Source: Streptomyces subrutilus
Lineage (GTDB): Bacteria; Actinomycetota; Actinomycetes; Streptomycetales; Streptomycetaceae
Direction of reading: 5' to 3'
Assembly: GCF_008704535.1 (NCBI RefSeq)
Contig: NZ_CP023701.1
Location: forward strand, 3,598,501 to 3,662,500
Length of the DNA: 64,000 bases
The notes under the pieces are model-generated. The model did not search any database, had not been told where the DNA came from, and was given only the letters and a program-made list of their open reading frames with translations. Each line of letters begins with the position of its first letter. The stretch's first letter is position 1. Both the position numbers and the translations under genes were made by a program. Positions 53,899 to 64,000 of this stretch are shown here, one piece after another.

Positions 53899-56151
53899 AT
53901 GGAAAAGCCGCGCCTCAAGGCCCACTTCCACGTCGAGGTGGTGGAGGGCGAGCGGGTCTTCCTCTACGCGGAGGGCCAGGACTACCTGGTGCCCGGCAAA
54001 GCGGCCGCGGCTGTGCTCCCGCACCTGGACGGCCGCAAGACCGTCATGGAGATCGTGCAGGCGCTCGCCGGCACGCTGCCCATCCCCACCGTGCTCGCTG
54101 CGCTCACCCGCTTCGGCGCCGCCGGTCACCTGGCCGAGGGCCGGCCGGACCTGCCGGAGGCCACCCTCGCGTACTGGGACGCCCTGGGCATCGATCCCGC
54201 CCGTACCCTCGGCACCGCGCCCGTCACGGTCTGCGCGGCCGCCGGCGTCGACCCCGAGCCGGTCCTCGCGGCGCTGCGCGCCCTCGGCCTGGACGCCCGC
54301 ACCGGCGCCTTCGACACCGTGCCCGAAGAGGGCATCTCGGTCGTCCTCGTCGACGACTACCTCGACCCGGTCCTCGAAGCCCGCAACGAGCGCCAGCTGG
54401 CGGCGGGCAAGCCGTGGCTGCTGGCCCGCACCGGCGGCATCTCGCCCTGGATCGGCCCGTTCCTCGACCCGGACCACACCGGCTGCTGGACCTGCCTGGC
54501 CCAGCGCCTGGCCGGCAACCGCCAGCTGGAGCGCTACCTGGCCGGCAAGCGCGGCGACGGCGTGCCCCGCCACCCGTCCCGCGCGGGCATCCCCGCCGGA
54601 CCGCTGGCCGCCGCCGGCCTGATCGCCGCCGAGGCCGCCCGGATCGCCGCCACCGGCGAACCCGGCGCCCTGTGCGGGCAGATGGTCACCCTCGACCTCG
54701 CCACCCTCACCACCGACCGGCACCCACTGGTCCGCCAGCCCCAGTGCCGTTCCTGCGGAGACCCGTCCCTGGTCGGCGAGCGCAGCCCCAAGATCGTCCT
54801 GGCCTCCGGCGACGCCAGCCACACCAGCGACGGCGGCTACCGCGTCACCAGCCCCGAGGCCACCCTCGCCCGTCTGGAGCGGCACATCAGCCCGCACCTC
54901 GGTGCCATCACCAAGCTGGTGTCGCACACGCCCGAGTCCAACACGCTGACCTACAGCTACGCCGCGGGCCACAACTTCGCGATGGTCAACGACAGCATGG
55001 ACCTGCTGCGCCGCAACCTGCGCGGCCAGAGCGGCGGCAAGGGCCGCTCCGAGATCCAGGCCAAGGTCAGCGCCGTCTGCGAGGCCATCGAGCGCTACGC
55101 CGGCGTCTGGCGCGGCGACGAGGCCGTGCGGCGCACCGCCTACCGCGACCTCGACGCCGACACCGTCGTCCACCCCGCCGCCCTGCTGCACTTCTCCGAA
55201 GCGCAGGTCGCCGCCCGCGACACCTGGAACCAGGACCCCGCCAACCGCCTCCACAAGGTGCCGGACCGGTTCCCCGAGGACGTCCCGATCGACTGGACCG
55301 CCGGCTGGTCCCTCACCCACGACGAGGAGCGCCTGATCCCGGCCGCCTACGTCTGGTACGGCCACCCGGACCTCCAGGACCACTTCTTCTGCATCGCCGA
55401 CTCCAACGGCACCGCCGCCGGCAACTCCCTGGAGGAGGCGATCCTCCAGGGCCTGTGCGAGCTGACCGAGCGCGACGCCGTCGCCGTGTGGTGGTACAAC
55501 CGGCTGCGCCTGCCGGCCTTCGACATGGACTCGCTCGAAGACCCGTACGTGGACCAGCTGCGCGCCTACTACGGAGCCATGGACCGCGACCTGTGGATGA
55601 TGGACCTCACCACCGACCTCGGCATGCCGGTGTACGTGGCCGCCTCGCGCCGCCGCCACAGCGTCGAGGACATCATGGTCGGCTTCGGCGCCCACCCGGA
55701 CCCGCGCGTCGCCGCCTTCCGCGCGCTCACCGAGCTCAACCAGTTCCTTCCGATGATCGAGAACCGCGACGCCGACGGGAACACCTCCTACCTCGTCGGT
55801 GACCTGGAGACCCTGACCTGGCTGAAGACGGCCACCGTCGCCGCGGAGCCCTGGCTGCTGCCCGACCCGGAGCTGCCGGCCACCACGGTCGGCCCGCAGG
55901 CCGGGTTCGATCTCGCCGCCCGCATCCGCGAGCAGGTCGAGCGGATCAAGGAGGCCGGTTCCGAGGTCATCGTCGTCGACCAGACGCGCCCCGACCTGGA
56001 GCTCAACGTGGTCAAGGTGATCGCCCCGGGCCTGCGCCACTTCTGGCGGCGGCTGGGCCCCGGCCGGCTCTACGAGGCTCCGGTCCGCATGGGCCGCCTC
56101 GCGGAGCCGCTCCCCGAGGCCGGCCTGAACCAGTGGAACGTCTTCTTCTGA
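53899..56151 (+). CDS. Fused TOMM cyclodehydratase (E1-like C domain plus YcaO D domain)
   Basis: The 750-aa enzyme would convert core Cys (and possibly Thr) into azolines with ATP. The N-terminus (about 1-85) is a PqqD-like leader-binding domain (VFLYAEGQDYLVPGKAAAAV). The E1-like part has the zinc tetrathiolate CWTC (196-199) and CRSC (283-286). The YcaO domain follows from about residue 310, with KGRSEIQAKVSAVCEAIERY in the ATP-binding region, DSNGTAAGNSLEEAILQGLCE and the acidic ELTERDAVA. The C-terminus ends NQWNVFF rather than the usual PxPxP. AGGGGG precedes ATG 53899. A SagB dehydrogenase gene follows. Confidence 0.96.
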   Translation: MEKPRLKAHFHVEVVEGERVFLYAEGQDYLVPGKAAAAVLPHLDGRKTVMEIVQALAGTLPIPTVLAALTRFGAAGHLAEGRPDLPEATLAYWDALGIDPARTLGTAPVTVCAAAGVDPEPVLAALRALGLDARTGAFDTVPEEGISVVLVDDYLDPVLEARNERQLAAGKPWLLARTGGISPWIGPFLDPDHTGCWTCLAQRLAGNRQLERYLAGKRGDGVPRHPSRAGIPAGPLAAAGLIAAEAARIAATGEPGALCGQMVTLDLATLTTDRHPLVRQPQCRSCGDPSLVGERSPKIVLASGDASHTSDGGYRVTSPEATLARLERHISPHLGAITKLVSHTPESNTLTYSYAAGHNFAMVNDSMDLLRRNLRGQSGGKGRSEIQAKVSAVCEAIERYAGVWRGDEAVRRTAYRDLDADTVVHPAALLHFSEAQVAARDTWNQDPANRLHKVPDRFPEDVPIDWTAGWSLTHDEERLIPAAYVWYGHPDLQDHFFCIADSNGTAAGNSLEEAILQGLCELTERDAVAVWWYNRLRLPAFDMDSLEDPYVDQLRAYYGAMDRDLWMMDLTTDLGMPVYVAASRRRHSVEDIMVGFGAHPDPRVAAFRALTELNQFLPMIENRDADGNTSYLVGDLETLTWLKTATVAAEPWLLPDPELPATTVGPQAGFDLAARIREQVERIKEAGSEVIVVDQTRPDLELNVVKVIAPGLRHFWRRLGPGRLYEAPVRMGRLAEPLPEAGLNQWNVFF

Positions 56152-56167
56152 GCCGCCGAGCCCGCTC

Positions 56168-56235
56168 CCCGCGGGTGGATCGCGCTGATCGTCCGTCACA
56201 CCCGCGGGCCGGACACGCTCCGGCCCGCGCCTCAT
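56168..56235. terminator. Two hairpins between cyclodehydratase and dehydrogenase genes
   Basis: CCCGCGGGTG (56168-56177) pairs with CACCCGCGGG (56199-56208). The second stem, GCGGGCCGGA / TCCGGCCCGC with loop CACGC, overlaps its right arm. The two are mutually exclusive, so this may be an attenuator lowering downstream expression. Confidence 0.55.
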
Positions 56236-56248
56236 CAGGGCTGGAGCC

Positions 56249-57766
56249 ATGACCAGTACGAGCACACTCCCGGGCGAGGCGCCGCCGGCGTCCGCGGCGT
56301 CCGGCACGTACACCCTGACCAGCCGACTGGCCCGGGGCGGCGCCTTCCGGGACGGGCAGCTCACCACCCGCTACGGCGCCGTGCGCCTGGGCGCCCTCAC
56401 CCCGGGCGCCGAGGCCGCGCTGCGCGCCCTCGGCGAGGACGACCACGACGAGGCCGCGATCGGCGCGCTCATCGTGGCCCACGACGGCGAAACGGGCCTG
56501 CTGCGCTGGCACATCCTGCGCTCCAGGCTCGAAGCCGCGGGCCTCGTCGAGCACGCGGTGGCCGGCCCGGACGGTGCCGCCGTCGCCCGCCTGGTGACCG
56601 TCGGCCGCGGCGCCACCACCCTCAAGCCCGCCCCGCGCGGCCCCGTACGGCTGAGCCGGCACGCCCTGCTGTCGCCCGCCGAGGGCACCCTCGCGCTGCG
56701 CGCCCCCGGCAGCCCGCTCGCCGTGGAACTGGGCGCCGGCGCCACCGCCCTGCTCCCGCTGCTGACCACCTGGACGCGAGAGGCCCCCGCCCCGCTGGTG
56801 CGGCTGCTCGCCACCGCCGGCGCGCTGGCCCCCGGCGGCCCCGACGCCGACCCGCAGGCCGAGGAGCGCGGCAGCGTCCAGTGGCACCCGCTCGACCTCG
56901 CCTTCCACGCCCGCACCCGCGTCCCGGCCTCCGCGCCCGGCTACGGCGGCACCTACCGGCACAGGGAGCGCTTCGGCCCCGAGCCGGTCGCGGCGCCCGC
57001 CGCCGACGGCCCGCGCGTGGCCCTGCCCGTGCCCGACCTCGAAGCCATCGCCGCCCGGGACCTGAGCCTCACCGAGGCCATCGAGCAGCGCACCTCCACC
57101 CGCGCGCACGACCCCGAGCACCCGCTGACGCTGGCCCAGCTCGCCGAGCTGCTCTACCGGACCGTCCGCATCCGCGGCACGTTCACCGGAAGCGACGGCC
57201 AGGAACTCGCCGACCGCCCGCTGCCCAGCGGCGGAGCCGTGCACGAGCTGGAGGTCTACCCGCTGGTCACGCGCTGCGAGGGGCTGGAGCCGGGGCTCTA
57301 CCGGTACGCGCCCGACCGGCACGAACTGGAGCGGGTCGGCGCGCCGGGCCCGGCCACCGCGACCCTGGTCAAGGAGGCCCGCGGCGGCACGATGATGGAC
57401 GGGGACCCGCAGGTCGTGCTGCTGGTGGCCGCCCGCTTCGGCCGTGTGATGTGGAAGTACGAGACGGTCGCCTACCCGCTGATCCTCAAGCACGTCGGCG
57501 TGCTCTACCAGACCGTCTACCTGGTGGCCACCGCCATGGGCCTGGCCGTGTGCGGACTGGGCGGCGGCGACACCAGCGCGTTCGCCGCCGCCACCGGCCG
57601 CGACCCGCTGCTGGAGGGCACCGTCGGCGAGCTCGTCATCGGCAGCCGCCCGGCCGGGCCGGCCGCCACGGACACGGACACGGCCGCCGCCACCGCCGCC
57701 GCCACCGGAGCCGCCGCGGCCCCGGCCGCCGAGCGCGCCACCGAGCCCGCCGCAGCGGACTTCTGA
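56249..57766 (+). CDS. SagB-type FMN-dependent azoline dehydrogenase
   Basis: The 505-aa protein would oxidise azolines to azoles. The N-terminal 90 residues resemble a wing-helix leader-binding domain (TYTLTSRLARGGAFRDGQL). The SagB nitroreductase-fold part includes SLTEAIEQRTSTRAHD, QLAELLYRTVRIRGTF, RPLPSGGAVHELEVYPLV, YETVAYPLILKHVGVLYQTV and LAVCGLGGGDTSAF. The C-terminus has an Ala/Thr-rich tail of about 45 residues. ATG 56249 has AGGG nine bases upstream. It lies 97 bp after the cyclodehydratase and before the transport genes. Confidence 0.95.
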   Translation: MTSTSTLPGEAPPASAASGTYTLTSRLARGGAFRDGQLTTRYGAVRLGALTPGAEAALRALGEDDHDEAAIGALIVAHDGETGLLRWHILRSRLEAAGLVEHAVAGPDGAAVARLVTVGRGATTLKPAPRGPVRLSRHALLSPAEGTLALRAPGSPLAVELGAGATALLPLLTTWTREAPAPLVRLLATAGALAPGGPDADPQAEERGSVQWHPLDLAFHARTRVPASAPGYGGTYRHRERFGPEPVAAPAADGPRVALPVPDLEAIAARDLSLTEAIEQRTSTRAHDPEHPLTLAQLAELLYRTVRIRGTFTGSDGQELADRPLPSGGAVHELEVYPLVTRCEGLEPGLYRYAPDRHELERVGAPGPATATLVKEARGGTMMDGDPQVVLLVAARFGRVMWKYETVAYPLILKHVGVLYQTVYLVATAMGLAVCGLGGGDTSAFAAATGRDPLLEGTVGELVIGSRPAGPAATDTDTAAATAAATGAAAAPAAERATEPAAADF

Positions 57767-57789
57767 CCCGGCAAGGGGGGAACACCACC

Positions 57790-58602
57790 ATGAAGTTCCG
57801 CTACCAGGCGCTCCAGCGCAAGCGGGAGCCGGACGAGCTCGACGCCGCCGTCATGCTCGCGGCCCCGCGCGGCTGGATCGCCGTCTTCGTCGTGCTCATC
57901 GTGATGGTCGGAGCCTGTGTGTGGGCGGTCCTGGCCCGGCTCGACGTCACCGTCTCCGCGCCGGGCGTCCTGACCCACCCCGGCGGCACCAGCCAGGTCC
58001 AGAGCCCGTACACCGGCATGGCACAGGACCTCCTGGTCCGCCCCGCCGACGAGGTCCGCGCCGGGCAGCCCGTCGCCCGCCTCGCCGACCCGTCCGGGGA
58101 GATCCGTACGATCACCAGCCCGTTCGCCGGCAAGATCATCAGCGCCACGCTCACCACCGGCCAGTTCGTCCCGGCCGGCGCCACCGTCGCCACCGTCGAA
58201 CGCACCGACCTCCCCGGCGACCGCCTCGTCGCGCTCGTCTTCGTACCCGCCGACCGGGCCGCCCGCCTGGTGCCCGGCCGCCCCGTCGACCTGAACGTGT
58301 CGACCGCGCCCCCGGCCGTCTACGGGCTGCTGCGCGGCACGGTCACCCGGGTCGACCCGTACCCGCTGACCCGCGAGGGCCTCGCGGCGATCGCCGGCGG
58401 CGAACTGGCCGCCCAGAGCTTCCAGCAGGACCAGGCCCCGCGCCTGGTCACCGTCGACCTGATCCCCGAATCGGGCTCCGCCTCCGGCTACGCCTGGAGC
58501 TCCGCCAAGCCTCCGCCCATCCGGCTCAGCTCGCAGACCTCCGTGTCCGCATCCATCGAGCTGCGCACCCAGTCGCCGTTCGACCTGGTGCTGGGGCGCT
58601 GA
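57790..58602 (+). CDS. NHLM secretion protein (HlyD-type membrane fusion)
   Basis: The 270-aa protein has one N-terminal membrane helix (GWIAVFVVLIVMVGACVWAV, about 28-47) and a biotinyl-lipoyl-like barrel (VTVSAPGVLTHPGGTSQVQ, VRPADEVRAGQPVARLADP, TITSPFAGKIISATLTTGQF). It lacks the long coiled coil of Gram-negative HlyD. It fits the NHLM system secretion protein (TIGR03794 type) that stands with peptidase-ABC and ABC genes. It starts 24 bp after the dehydrogenase. Confidence 0.9.
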   Translation: MKFRYQALQRKREPDELDAAVMLAAPRGWIAVFVVLIVMVGACVWAVLARLDVTVSAPGVLTHPGGTSQVQSPYTGMAQDLLVRPADEVRAGQPVARLADPSGEIRTITSPFAGKIISATLTTGQFVPAGATVATVERTDLPGDRLVALVFVPADRAARLVPGRPVDLNVSTAPPAVYGLLRGTVTRVDPYPLTREGLAAIAGGELAAQSFQQDQAPRLVTVDLIPESGSASGYAWSSAKPPPIRLSSQTSVSASIELRTQSPFDLVLGR

Positions 58603-58651
58603 GCGGCGCCGACGCCGAGCCACCCGACGACAAGCTGAGGAAACGGCAGCC

Positions 58652-60970
58652 ATGAGCGACACGAAGACCCGACCCCCCGTGGCCGCCTCCCGCCGGGACG
58701 CCCGCCGCACCAAGCGCACCGCGGCCCGCAACCGCCGCTGGGCCCGGCGCCGCGCGCACCGGGTGCCCACCGTCCTGCAGATGGAATCGGTGGAGTGCGG
58801 CGCGGCCAGTCTGTCGATGATCCTCGCCCACTACGGGCGCCACGTCCCGCTGGAGGAGCTGCGCGCCCTGTGCGGCGTCTCCCGGGACGGCGCCCGCGCG
58901 AGTTCCGTGCTGGCCGCGGCCCGCTCGTTCGGGCTCGTCGCCAAGGGCTTCCAGGCGGAGACCGACCAGCTGGAGGAGAAGCTCCGCAGCGGGCCGGTCA
59001 TCATCTTCTGGGCATTCCAGCACTTCATGGTGGTCGAGGGCATCACCACCCGGTTCGGACGCACCCAGGTCGCCGTCAACGACCCGGCCAGCGGCCCCCG
59101 CCTGATGGAGTGGTCCGCGTTCGACTCCGGGTACACCGGCATCGTCCTCACCTTCGAACGCGGCCCCGACTTCACGCCCGGCGGCCGCCGCAGCAGCACC
59201 GCCGCCGCCCTCCTGGACCGCCGCCTGCCGTCCGGGCGCGCCCTGCCCCTGGTCCTGCTGGCCAGCCTGCTGCTGGTGGTGCCGGGCATCGTCGGGGCCG
59301 CCTACTCGCGGGTCTTCCTCGACCGCGTGCTCGTCTCGGACTCGCCCACGGCCGTGCTGCCCCTGATCCTGGCGATGGCCGTCACCGCGCTGATGGTCTT
59401 CGTCCTCACCTCCGTGCAGCAGCACTACCTGCTGCGCATGGAGATCCGTACCGGGCTGGTGGCGTCGGCGCGCTTCTTCCGCCATCTGCTGCGGCTGCCC
59501 ATCGAGTTCTTCCTGCAGCGCCGCCCGGCCGAGGTCGCCCGGCGCGTCGCGAGCAACGACACCGTCGCGATGATCCTCTCGCGCGACGTCGCCGCCACCA
59601 CCATCAACATCGCGCTCGTCGTCTTCTACGGCGGCCTGATGGTCCGCTACGACGTCCTGCTCGGCCTGCTGGGCCTGGCCACCGCCGCCTTCAACGTGCT
59701 GGTCCTGCAACTGGTGTCGCGCTCCCGCAAGGACGCCGTGGACGCGCTGCGCGCCGACCGCGGCAACCTGATCGGCACCACCTTCGCGACCCTCTCCACG
59801 ATCGAGTCCGTCAAGGCGACCGGCGCCGAGCCCGACGCCTTCACCCGCTGGGCCGGCTTCCTCGCCAAGGTCACCACCGCCCAGCAGCGGCTCGGACAGA
59901 CCACCGCGGTACTGACGGTCCTGCCGCCCCTGCTGGCCGTCGTCAACATCGGCGTCATGCTGCTCGTCGGCGGCCTGCGGGTGGCCGACGGCACCCTCAG
60001 CGTCGGCATCCTCGTCACCTTCCAGACCCTGCTGGCGGCCCTCAGCCGCCCCGTCACCCAGCTCACCAACCTGGGCAGCCGGCTCCAGGAGATGAACGCC
60101 GACCTCAAGCGCATCCACGACGTGGAGAAGTACCCGCAGGCCCGGGGCTTCCAGCCCGCCGCATCCGCACGGGGCGCCCTGACGGACGACGCCACCGCCG
60201 GCCGGCCCGACGCCCCGGCCAACCGGCTCGACGGCGAACTCACCCTGAACGAGGTCACCTTCGGGTACGGCCCGCTCTCCGACCCCGTCGTCACCGCGCT
60301 CACCCTCACCGTCACCCCCGGTTCCCGCACCGCGATCGTCGGCGGCTCCGGCAGCGGCAAGTCCACCGTGGGCCGGCTCGTGACCGGCCTGTACGAGCCG
60401 CGCTCGGGGCAGATCCTCATCAGCGGACAGCCCCGCGAGGAGATCCCCCGCACCGTCCTCGCCGCCTCCATGGCCTACGTCGACCAGGACGTCGCGCTCT
60501 TCGCCGGCACGGTCCGCGACAACCTGACCCTGTGGGACGACACCGTGCCCGACGAGGTCGTCCTCGCCGCCCTCCAGGACGCCGCCGTCTTCGACGAGGT
60601 CATGTCCCGGCCCGGCGGCATCAACGCCAAGGTGTGCGAACAGGGCAGCAACTTCAGCGGCGGCCAGCGCCAGCGCCTGGAACTCGCCCGCGCGCTCGCC
60701 GCCCGCCCCACCCTGCTCGTCCTCGACGAGGCCACCAGCGCGCTCGACCCGGCCACCGAGCGCACCGTCATGGACAACCTGCGCCGTCGCGGCTGCGCCT
60801 GCCTGATCATCGCCCACCGGCTGTCGGCCGTGCGCGACGCCGACGAGATCATCGTGCTCGACCGGGGCGTCATCGCCGAACGCGGCACGCACGACGAACT
60901 GCTGACCGCCCAGGGCCGCTACGCCGCCCTGTTCGACTCCAGCCGCTCCGAGGAGAAGGACACCCTGTGA
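58652..60970 (+). CDS. NHLM peptidase-containing ABC transporter (C39)
   Basis: The 772-aa protein would cleave the leader and export the core. The C39 peptidase domain has the catalytic Cys in MESVECGAASLSMILAHYG, His in FQHFMVVEGI and Asp in VNDPASG. Six membrane helices follow, then the ATPase with Walker A GGSGSGKST, signature [17 protein letters not shown] and Walker [14 protein letters not shown]. The layout is that of TIGR03796. The start MSDTKTRPP is Arg/Lys-rich. It overlaps the next gene by four bases (GTGA). Confidence 0.95.
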   Translation: MSDTKTRPPVAASRRDARRTKRTAARNRRWARRRAHRVPTVLQMESVECGAASLSMILAHYGRHVPLEELRALCGVSRDGARASSVLAAARSFGLVAKGFQAETDQLEEKLRSGPVIIFWAFQHFMVVEGITTRFGRTQVAVNDPASGPRLMEWSAFDSGYTGIVLTFERGPDFTPGGRRSSTAAALLDRRLPSGRALPLVLLASLLLVVPGIVGAAYSRVFLDRVLVSDSPTAVLPLILAMAVTALMVFVLTSVQQHYLLRMEIRTGLVASARFFRHLLRLPIEFFLQRRPAEVARRVASNDTVAMILSRDVAATTINIALVVFYGGLMVRYDVLLGLLGLATAAFNVLVLQLVSRSRKDAVDALRADRGNLIGTTFATLSTIESVKATGAEPDAFTRWAGFLAKVTTAQQRLGQTTAVLTVLPPLLAVVNIGVMLLVGGLRVADGTLSVGILVTFQTLLAALSRPVTQLTNLGSRLQEMNADLKRIHDVEKYPQARGFQPAASARGALTDDATAGRPDAPANRLDGELTLNEVTFGYGPLSDPVVTALTLTVTPGSRTAIVGGSGSGKSTVGRLVTGLYEPRSGQILISGQPREEIPRTVLAASMAYVDQDVALFAGTVRDNLTLWDDTVPDEVVLAALQDAAVFDEVMSRPGGINAKVCEQGSNFSGGQRQRLELARALAARPTLLVLDEATSALDPATERTVMDNLRRRGCACLIIAHRLSAVRDADEIIVLDRGVIAERGTHDELLTAQGRYAALFDSSRSEEKDTL

Positions 60971-63960
60971 GCACTCCCTCCGCCGCGGCCGGCCCCGCCC
61001 GGACCGTCTGCCTGGACGACCCCGCGACCCTGCTGTACGTGGAATCCGGCGCGGCCGACCTGTTCGCGGTGGACCGCGGACGGGACGGCGGCGACGGCGA
61101 GGAGCACGGCCGGCGCTACTTCCTGTGCCGCGCCGAGGCCGGCATGCTCGTGGTGTGCGGCACCGGCGGCGAGAGCCGCCACACCGTCATCGCCCGGCCC
61201 GTGCTCGACGCCCGGCTCACCCGGCTGCCGCTGTCCCTCCTCGACCAGATACGCCAGGGCCGGGCCACCCTGCCCCGGTCGGCCGGCGACGGTCCCGCCG
61301 GGCTCGACCACGCCCGGCTCCTCGCCGGCCTCACCGCCGGGCTCACCGCCCTCGCCGAAGCACTCCCCGGCGCCCTCGCGCCCCGCCAGTTCACGTCCCT
61401 GAACACCACCGACGCCACCGCACTCGACAAGGGCGACGTGGCCCGCTCCGTCGACGGGGTGCAGTTCGTCCGCGTGGAGTCCGGCCTCCTCGACCCGGGC
61501 GACCCGGCCACCGAGGGCGCCGCCGAGGGCCCTGACGGGGAGGAGGACACCGGTGCGCTGGAGCCCGTCGGCCCCGGCGCCGAGCTGGTCCTGACCGAGC
61601 AGGACTGGGTCCGGGCCCGCGGCCCCGCCCGTCTCGCCACCGCCTCCCTCCTCTCCGTCTACCGGGAGGGCCGGCTGACGGAGGCGCTGACCGAGCACTC
61701 CGCCCGGCTGCGCGCCACCGTCGACCACCGCATCGCCGTCCATCGGGCCCGCGAGCGCGCAGAGCTCGCCGCGCGCCGCGCCCAGGACGGCAGGGTCCTG
61801 TCGTCCGCCGTCCGCACCTTCGACGCGGTCCTGCACGACACCGGCACCCGTCTGAAGCTCGCGGACGTCGCCGACGACGAGCCGATGCTCGCCGCGGTCC
61901 GGCTGGTCGCCTCCCGGCAGGGCTTCTCGGTCCGCCCGCCGCTCCGGAGCCCCGGCCCGGGCCGCCGCAGCCCCGCCGCGGACCTGCGGGCCATCGCCCT
62001 CGCCTCCGGCTTCCGCACCCGGGGCATCCGGCTGGAGGGCCGCTGGTGGACCCGCGACGTGGGGCCGGTGGTCGGCTACCACGTCACGGGCCGGCCCGTC
62101 GCGCTGCTGCCCCTCGGCCACGGCTACGTCCTCGTCGACCAGGGCAGCGTCTCCCTGCTCGACGCCGAGACGGCCGGCCGGCTGCGGCCCGCCGCCGTCG
62201 TGCTGTACCGGCCGCTGCCCGCGGCCGTGCGCGACGTCCCCAGCCTGCTGAGGTTCGGCCTCTCGCCCTCCCTGGGGCACGGCCGGGACCTGGCCCGGCT
62301 CGCGCTCACCGGCGTGCTCGTCGCCCTGATCGGCCTGATCATCCCGGTCATGACCGGCAAGGTGCTCGGCGAGTTCGTGGCCGACGCCAACCGGAACCTG
62401 ATCGTGCAGGGGTCCCTGGTCGTCATCGGCTCGGGCCTGGTGACCGCCGCGCTGTCCGTCGTACAGAACCTCGCCGTCCTACGGCTGGAGAGCCGCACCG
62501 GCGCCGCCATGCAGGCCGGGCTGTGGAACCGGCTGCTGTCCCTGCCGGCCGCGTTCTTCACCCGTTACTCCACCGGCGAGCTGGGCACCACCGTGCTCGG
62601 TGTCACCGCCGCCCAGGAACTCCTGTCCGGGATGCTCACCACGGCCACGCTGGCCCTGCTGACCGGCCTCGCCAACCTGGCCCTCGTCTTCTGGTACGAC
62701 CTGACGCTGGCCCTGGTCGCCGCCGGCCTCACGGCCGTCGGCGTGCTGTTCGCCGCGGCGGCCGGCCGGCTCCAACTGCGGTGGGCGCGCAACGAGTACA
62801 CGCACGAGCAGGCGATGTCCGCGATGGTCTTCCAGATGCTCACCGCCATGCCGAAACTGCGGGTGGCCGCCGCCGAGGAGCGGGCCTTCGCCGAGTGGAC
62901 CCGGCTGGCCGCCCGCGGCCACGGCCTGTCCGCCCGCGTCCGCCGGGTGCAGAACAGCGTGACGACCTTCAACGCCGGCTTCCCGCTGGTGTGTTCGGCG
63001 GTCGTCTTCGGCGTGACCGCGGGCCCCCTGCACGGGGAGGTCCCGCTCGCCGTCTTCCTGCCGTTCTTCGCGGCCTTCAACCTGCTGCTCTCGGCGGGCC
63101 TGCAGTTCACCGCCTCCGCCGTGACCGCCATCGGCACCGTCCCGATGCTGGAGCGGCTGAAGCCCATCCTCGAAGCGGAGCCGGAGAACGACGGCACCAA
63201 GGTCGACCCCGGCGACCTGTCGGGCCGGATCGCCGTCTCGCACCTGTCGTTCCGCTACGGCCAGGACGGTCCGCTCGTCCTCGACGACGTCAGCCTCGCG
63301 GTGTCCCCGGGCGAGTTCATCGCCGTCGTCGGCGCCTCCGGCAGCGGCAAGTCCACCCTGCTGCGGCTGCTGCTCGGCTTCGAGACCCCCATGTCCGGCA
63401 GCCTGCTGTACGACGGGCAGGACCTCGCCGAGCTGGACGTCTCGGCGGTCCGCCGGCAGTGCGGAGTGGTACTTCAGAACGGCGCGCTCCAGGCCGGCGA
63501 CATCCTCGCCAACATCGTCGGCTCCGGCGGCCACACCCTCGACGACGCCTGGGCGGCCGCCGAGATGACGGGCCTGGCCGACGACATCCGGGCCATGCCG
63601 ATGAGCATGAACACCGTGCTCTCCGAGGGCACCAACACCCTCTCCGGCGGCCAGCGCCAGCGCCTCATGATCGCCCGCGCCCTGGTGGCCCGGCCGCGCC
63701 TGGTCTTCTTCGACGAGGCCACCAGCGCCCTCGACAACCCCACGCAGGGCCTGGTCGCCGAGAGCACGCGCCGCTTGAACGCCACCCGGATCGTCATCGC
63801 GCACCGGCTGTCCACCGTGGTCGACGCGGACCGCATCGTGGTCATGGACCGGGGCCGGATCGTCCAGCAGGGCACGTACGAGGAGCTCATGGCGGACGCG
63901 GACGGACTCTTCGCCCGGCTGGCGGGCCCGCAGATGTCCGATGCCGCCAACAGGTCCTGA
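60967..63960 (+). CDS. NHLM second ABC transporter, ATP-binding protein
   Basis: The 997-aa protein has an N-terminal soluble part of about 430 residues without a recognised fold, including the segments [20 protein letters not shown] and [20 protein letters not shown], then an ABC membrane domain of six helices ([20 protein letters not shown] onward) and an ATPase with Walker [10 protein letters not shown], signature [17 protein letters not shown] and Walker [14 protein letters not shown]. This matches the TIGR03797 partner of the peptidase-ABC gene. GTG 60967 overlaps the previous stop. It is larger than usual ABC subunits because of the N-terminal domain. Confidence 0.93.
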   Translation: MSTPSAAAGPARTVCLDDPATLLYVESGAADLFAVDRGRDGGDGEEHGRRYFLCRAEAGMLVVCGTGGESRHTVIARPVLDARLTRLPLSLLDQIRQGRATLPRSAGDGPAGLDHARLLAGLTAGLTALAEALPGALAPRQFTSLNTTDATALDKGDVARSVDGVQFVRVESGLLDPGDPATEGAAEGPDGEEDTGALEPVGPGAELVLTEQDWVRARGPARLATASLLSVYREGRLTEALTEHSARLRATVDHRIAVHRARERAELAARRAQDGRVLSSAVRTFDAVLHDTGTRLKLADVADDEPMLAAVRLVASRQGFSVRPPLRSPGPGRRSPAADLRAIALASGFRTRGIRLEGRWWTRDVGPVVGYHVTGRPVALLPLGHGYVLVDQGSVSLLDAETAGRLRPAAVVLYRPLPAAVRDVPSLLRFGLSPSLGHGRDLARLALTGVLVALIGLIIPVMTGKVLGEFVADANRNLIVQGSLVVIGSGLVTAALSVVQNLAVLRLESRTGAAMQAGLWNRLLSLPAAFFTRYSTGELGTTVLGVTAAQELLSGMLTTATLALLTGLANLALVFWYDLTLALVAAGLTAVGVLFAAAAGRLQLRWARNEYTHEQAMSAMVFQMLTAMPKLRVAAAEERAFAEWTRLAARGHGLSARVRRVQNSVTTFNAGFPLVCSAVVFGVTAGPLHGEVPLAVFLPFFAAFNLLLSAGLQFTASAVTAIGTVPMLERLKPILEAEPENDGTKVDPGDLSGRIAVSHLSFRYGQDGPLVLDDVSLAVSPGEFIAVVGASGSGKSTLLRLLLGFETPMSGSLLYDGQDLAELDVSAVRRQCGVVLQNGALQAGDILANIVGSGGHTLDDAWAAAEMTGLADDIRAMPMSMNTVLSEGTNTLSGGQRQRLMIARALVARPRLVFFDEATSALDNPTQGLVAESTRRLNATRIVIAHRLSTVVDADRIVVMDRGRIVQQGTYEELMADADGLFARLAGPQMSDAANRS

Positions 63961-63981
63961 GACAAGGAGATGTGACGGACA

Positions 63982-64000
63982 ATGAGCCAGGACGGCGGTG
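63982..64000 (+). CDS. Start of a further gene, cut by window edge
   Basis: AAGGAG at 63964 is followed by ATG 63982 (MSQDGG...). Only six codons are visible, so no function can be given. The short gap of 21 bp after the ABC gene suggests it continues the same operon. Confidence 0.5.

Overview
The window is very GC-rich DNA from a Streptomyces or a close relative. Evidence: GTG starts, probable leaderless genes, a gamma-butyrolactone (GBL) regulatory set, a parS site of the GTTTCACGTGAAAC type, an HspR/HAIR heat-shock regulon, a rare TTA (bldA-type) codon, and a conserved actinobacterial core block (fba, pyrE, clpB, dnaK-grpE-dnaJ-hspR, dcd).

Layout. 1-4.5 kb: a partial GAF-domain regulator, an unexplained 95-bp tandem repeat array, a transaldolase-like protein that lacks the catalytic lysine, and a WrbA-like flavoprotein. 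4.7-9.6 kb: a GBL island with a SARP regulator, a ScbR/ArpA-type receptor, an SDR reductase and a HAD hydrolase on the minus strand and an AfsA-type synthase on the plus strand. 9.7-36.7 kb: housekeeping core with fba, a parS site, pyrE, an aldose-epimerase family protein, an SRPBCC membrane-anchored protein, a membrane aminopropyltransferase-like protein, a PLP aminotransferase, a PIG-V-type mannosyltransferase, clpB, the dnaK operon, a membrane Fe-S reductase, dcd with a phosphoribosyltransferase, and tRNA-Gly(CCC). Inside the core (23.4-25.1 kb) is a small accessory unit: a LuxR-type regulator divergent from a secreted peptide with four DSGWG repeats, which overlaps a shortened, cluster-less Rieske-fold protein.

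36.8-64 kb: after an antiporter comes a large RiPP biosynthetic cluster that runs off the right edge. The precursor (41116-41496) has a nitrile-hydratase-like leader and a core with eight cysteines (CNYCCCPCCCCT). A fused cyclodehydratase (E1-like C plus YcaO D domains) and a SagB-type dehydrogenase would turn Cys into thiazoles. A three-gene NHLM export set (HlyD, C39 peptidase-ABC, second ABC) would trim and export the product, and a second ABC-2 exporter pair could give resistance. Tailoring genes are two P450s, a methyltransferase, an FADH2-dependent halogenase with the WxWxIP motif, a Rieske oxygenase, an FAD amine oxidase-like enzyme and a hydrolase. A HprK-fold protein with a broken P-loop and a VOC protein have no obvious role. 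A LAL regulator and paired TACGTA-like sites in three intergenic regions suggest cluster-specific control, and a TTA codon in the exporter permease suggests bldA control. A polythiazole peptide with this set of oxidative and halogenating enzymes is the most likely undescribed system here; the product is inferred, not shown.
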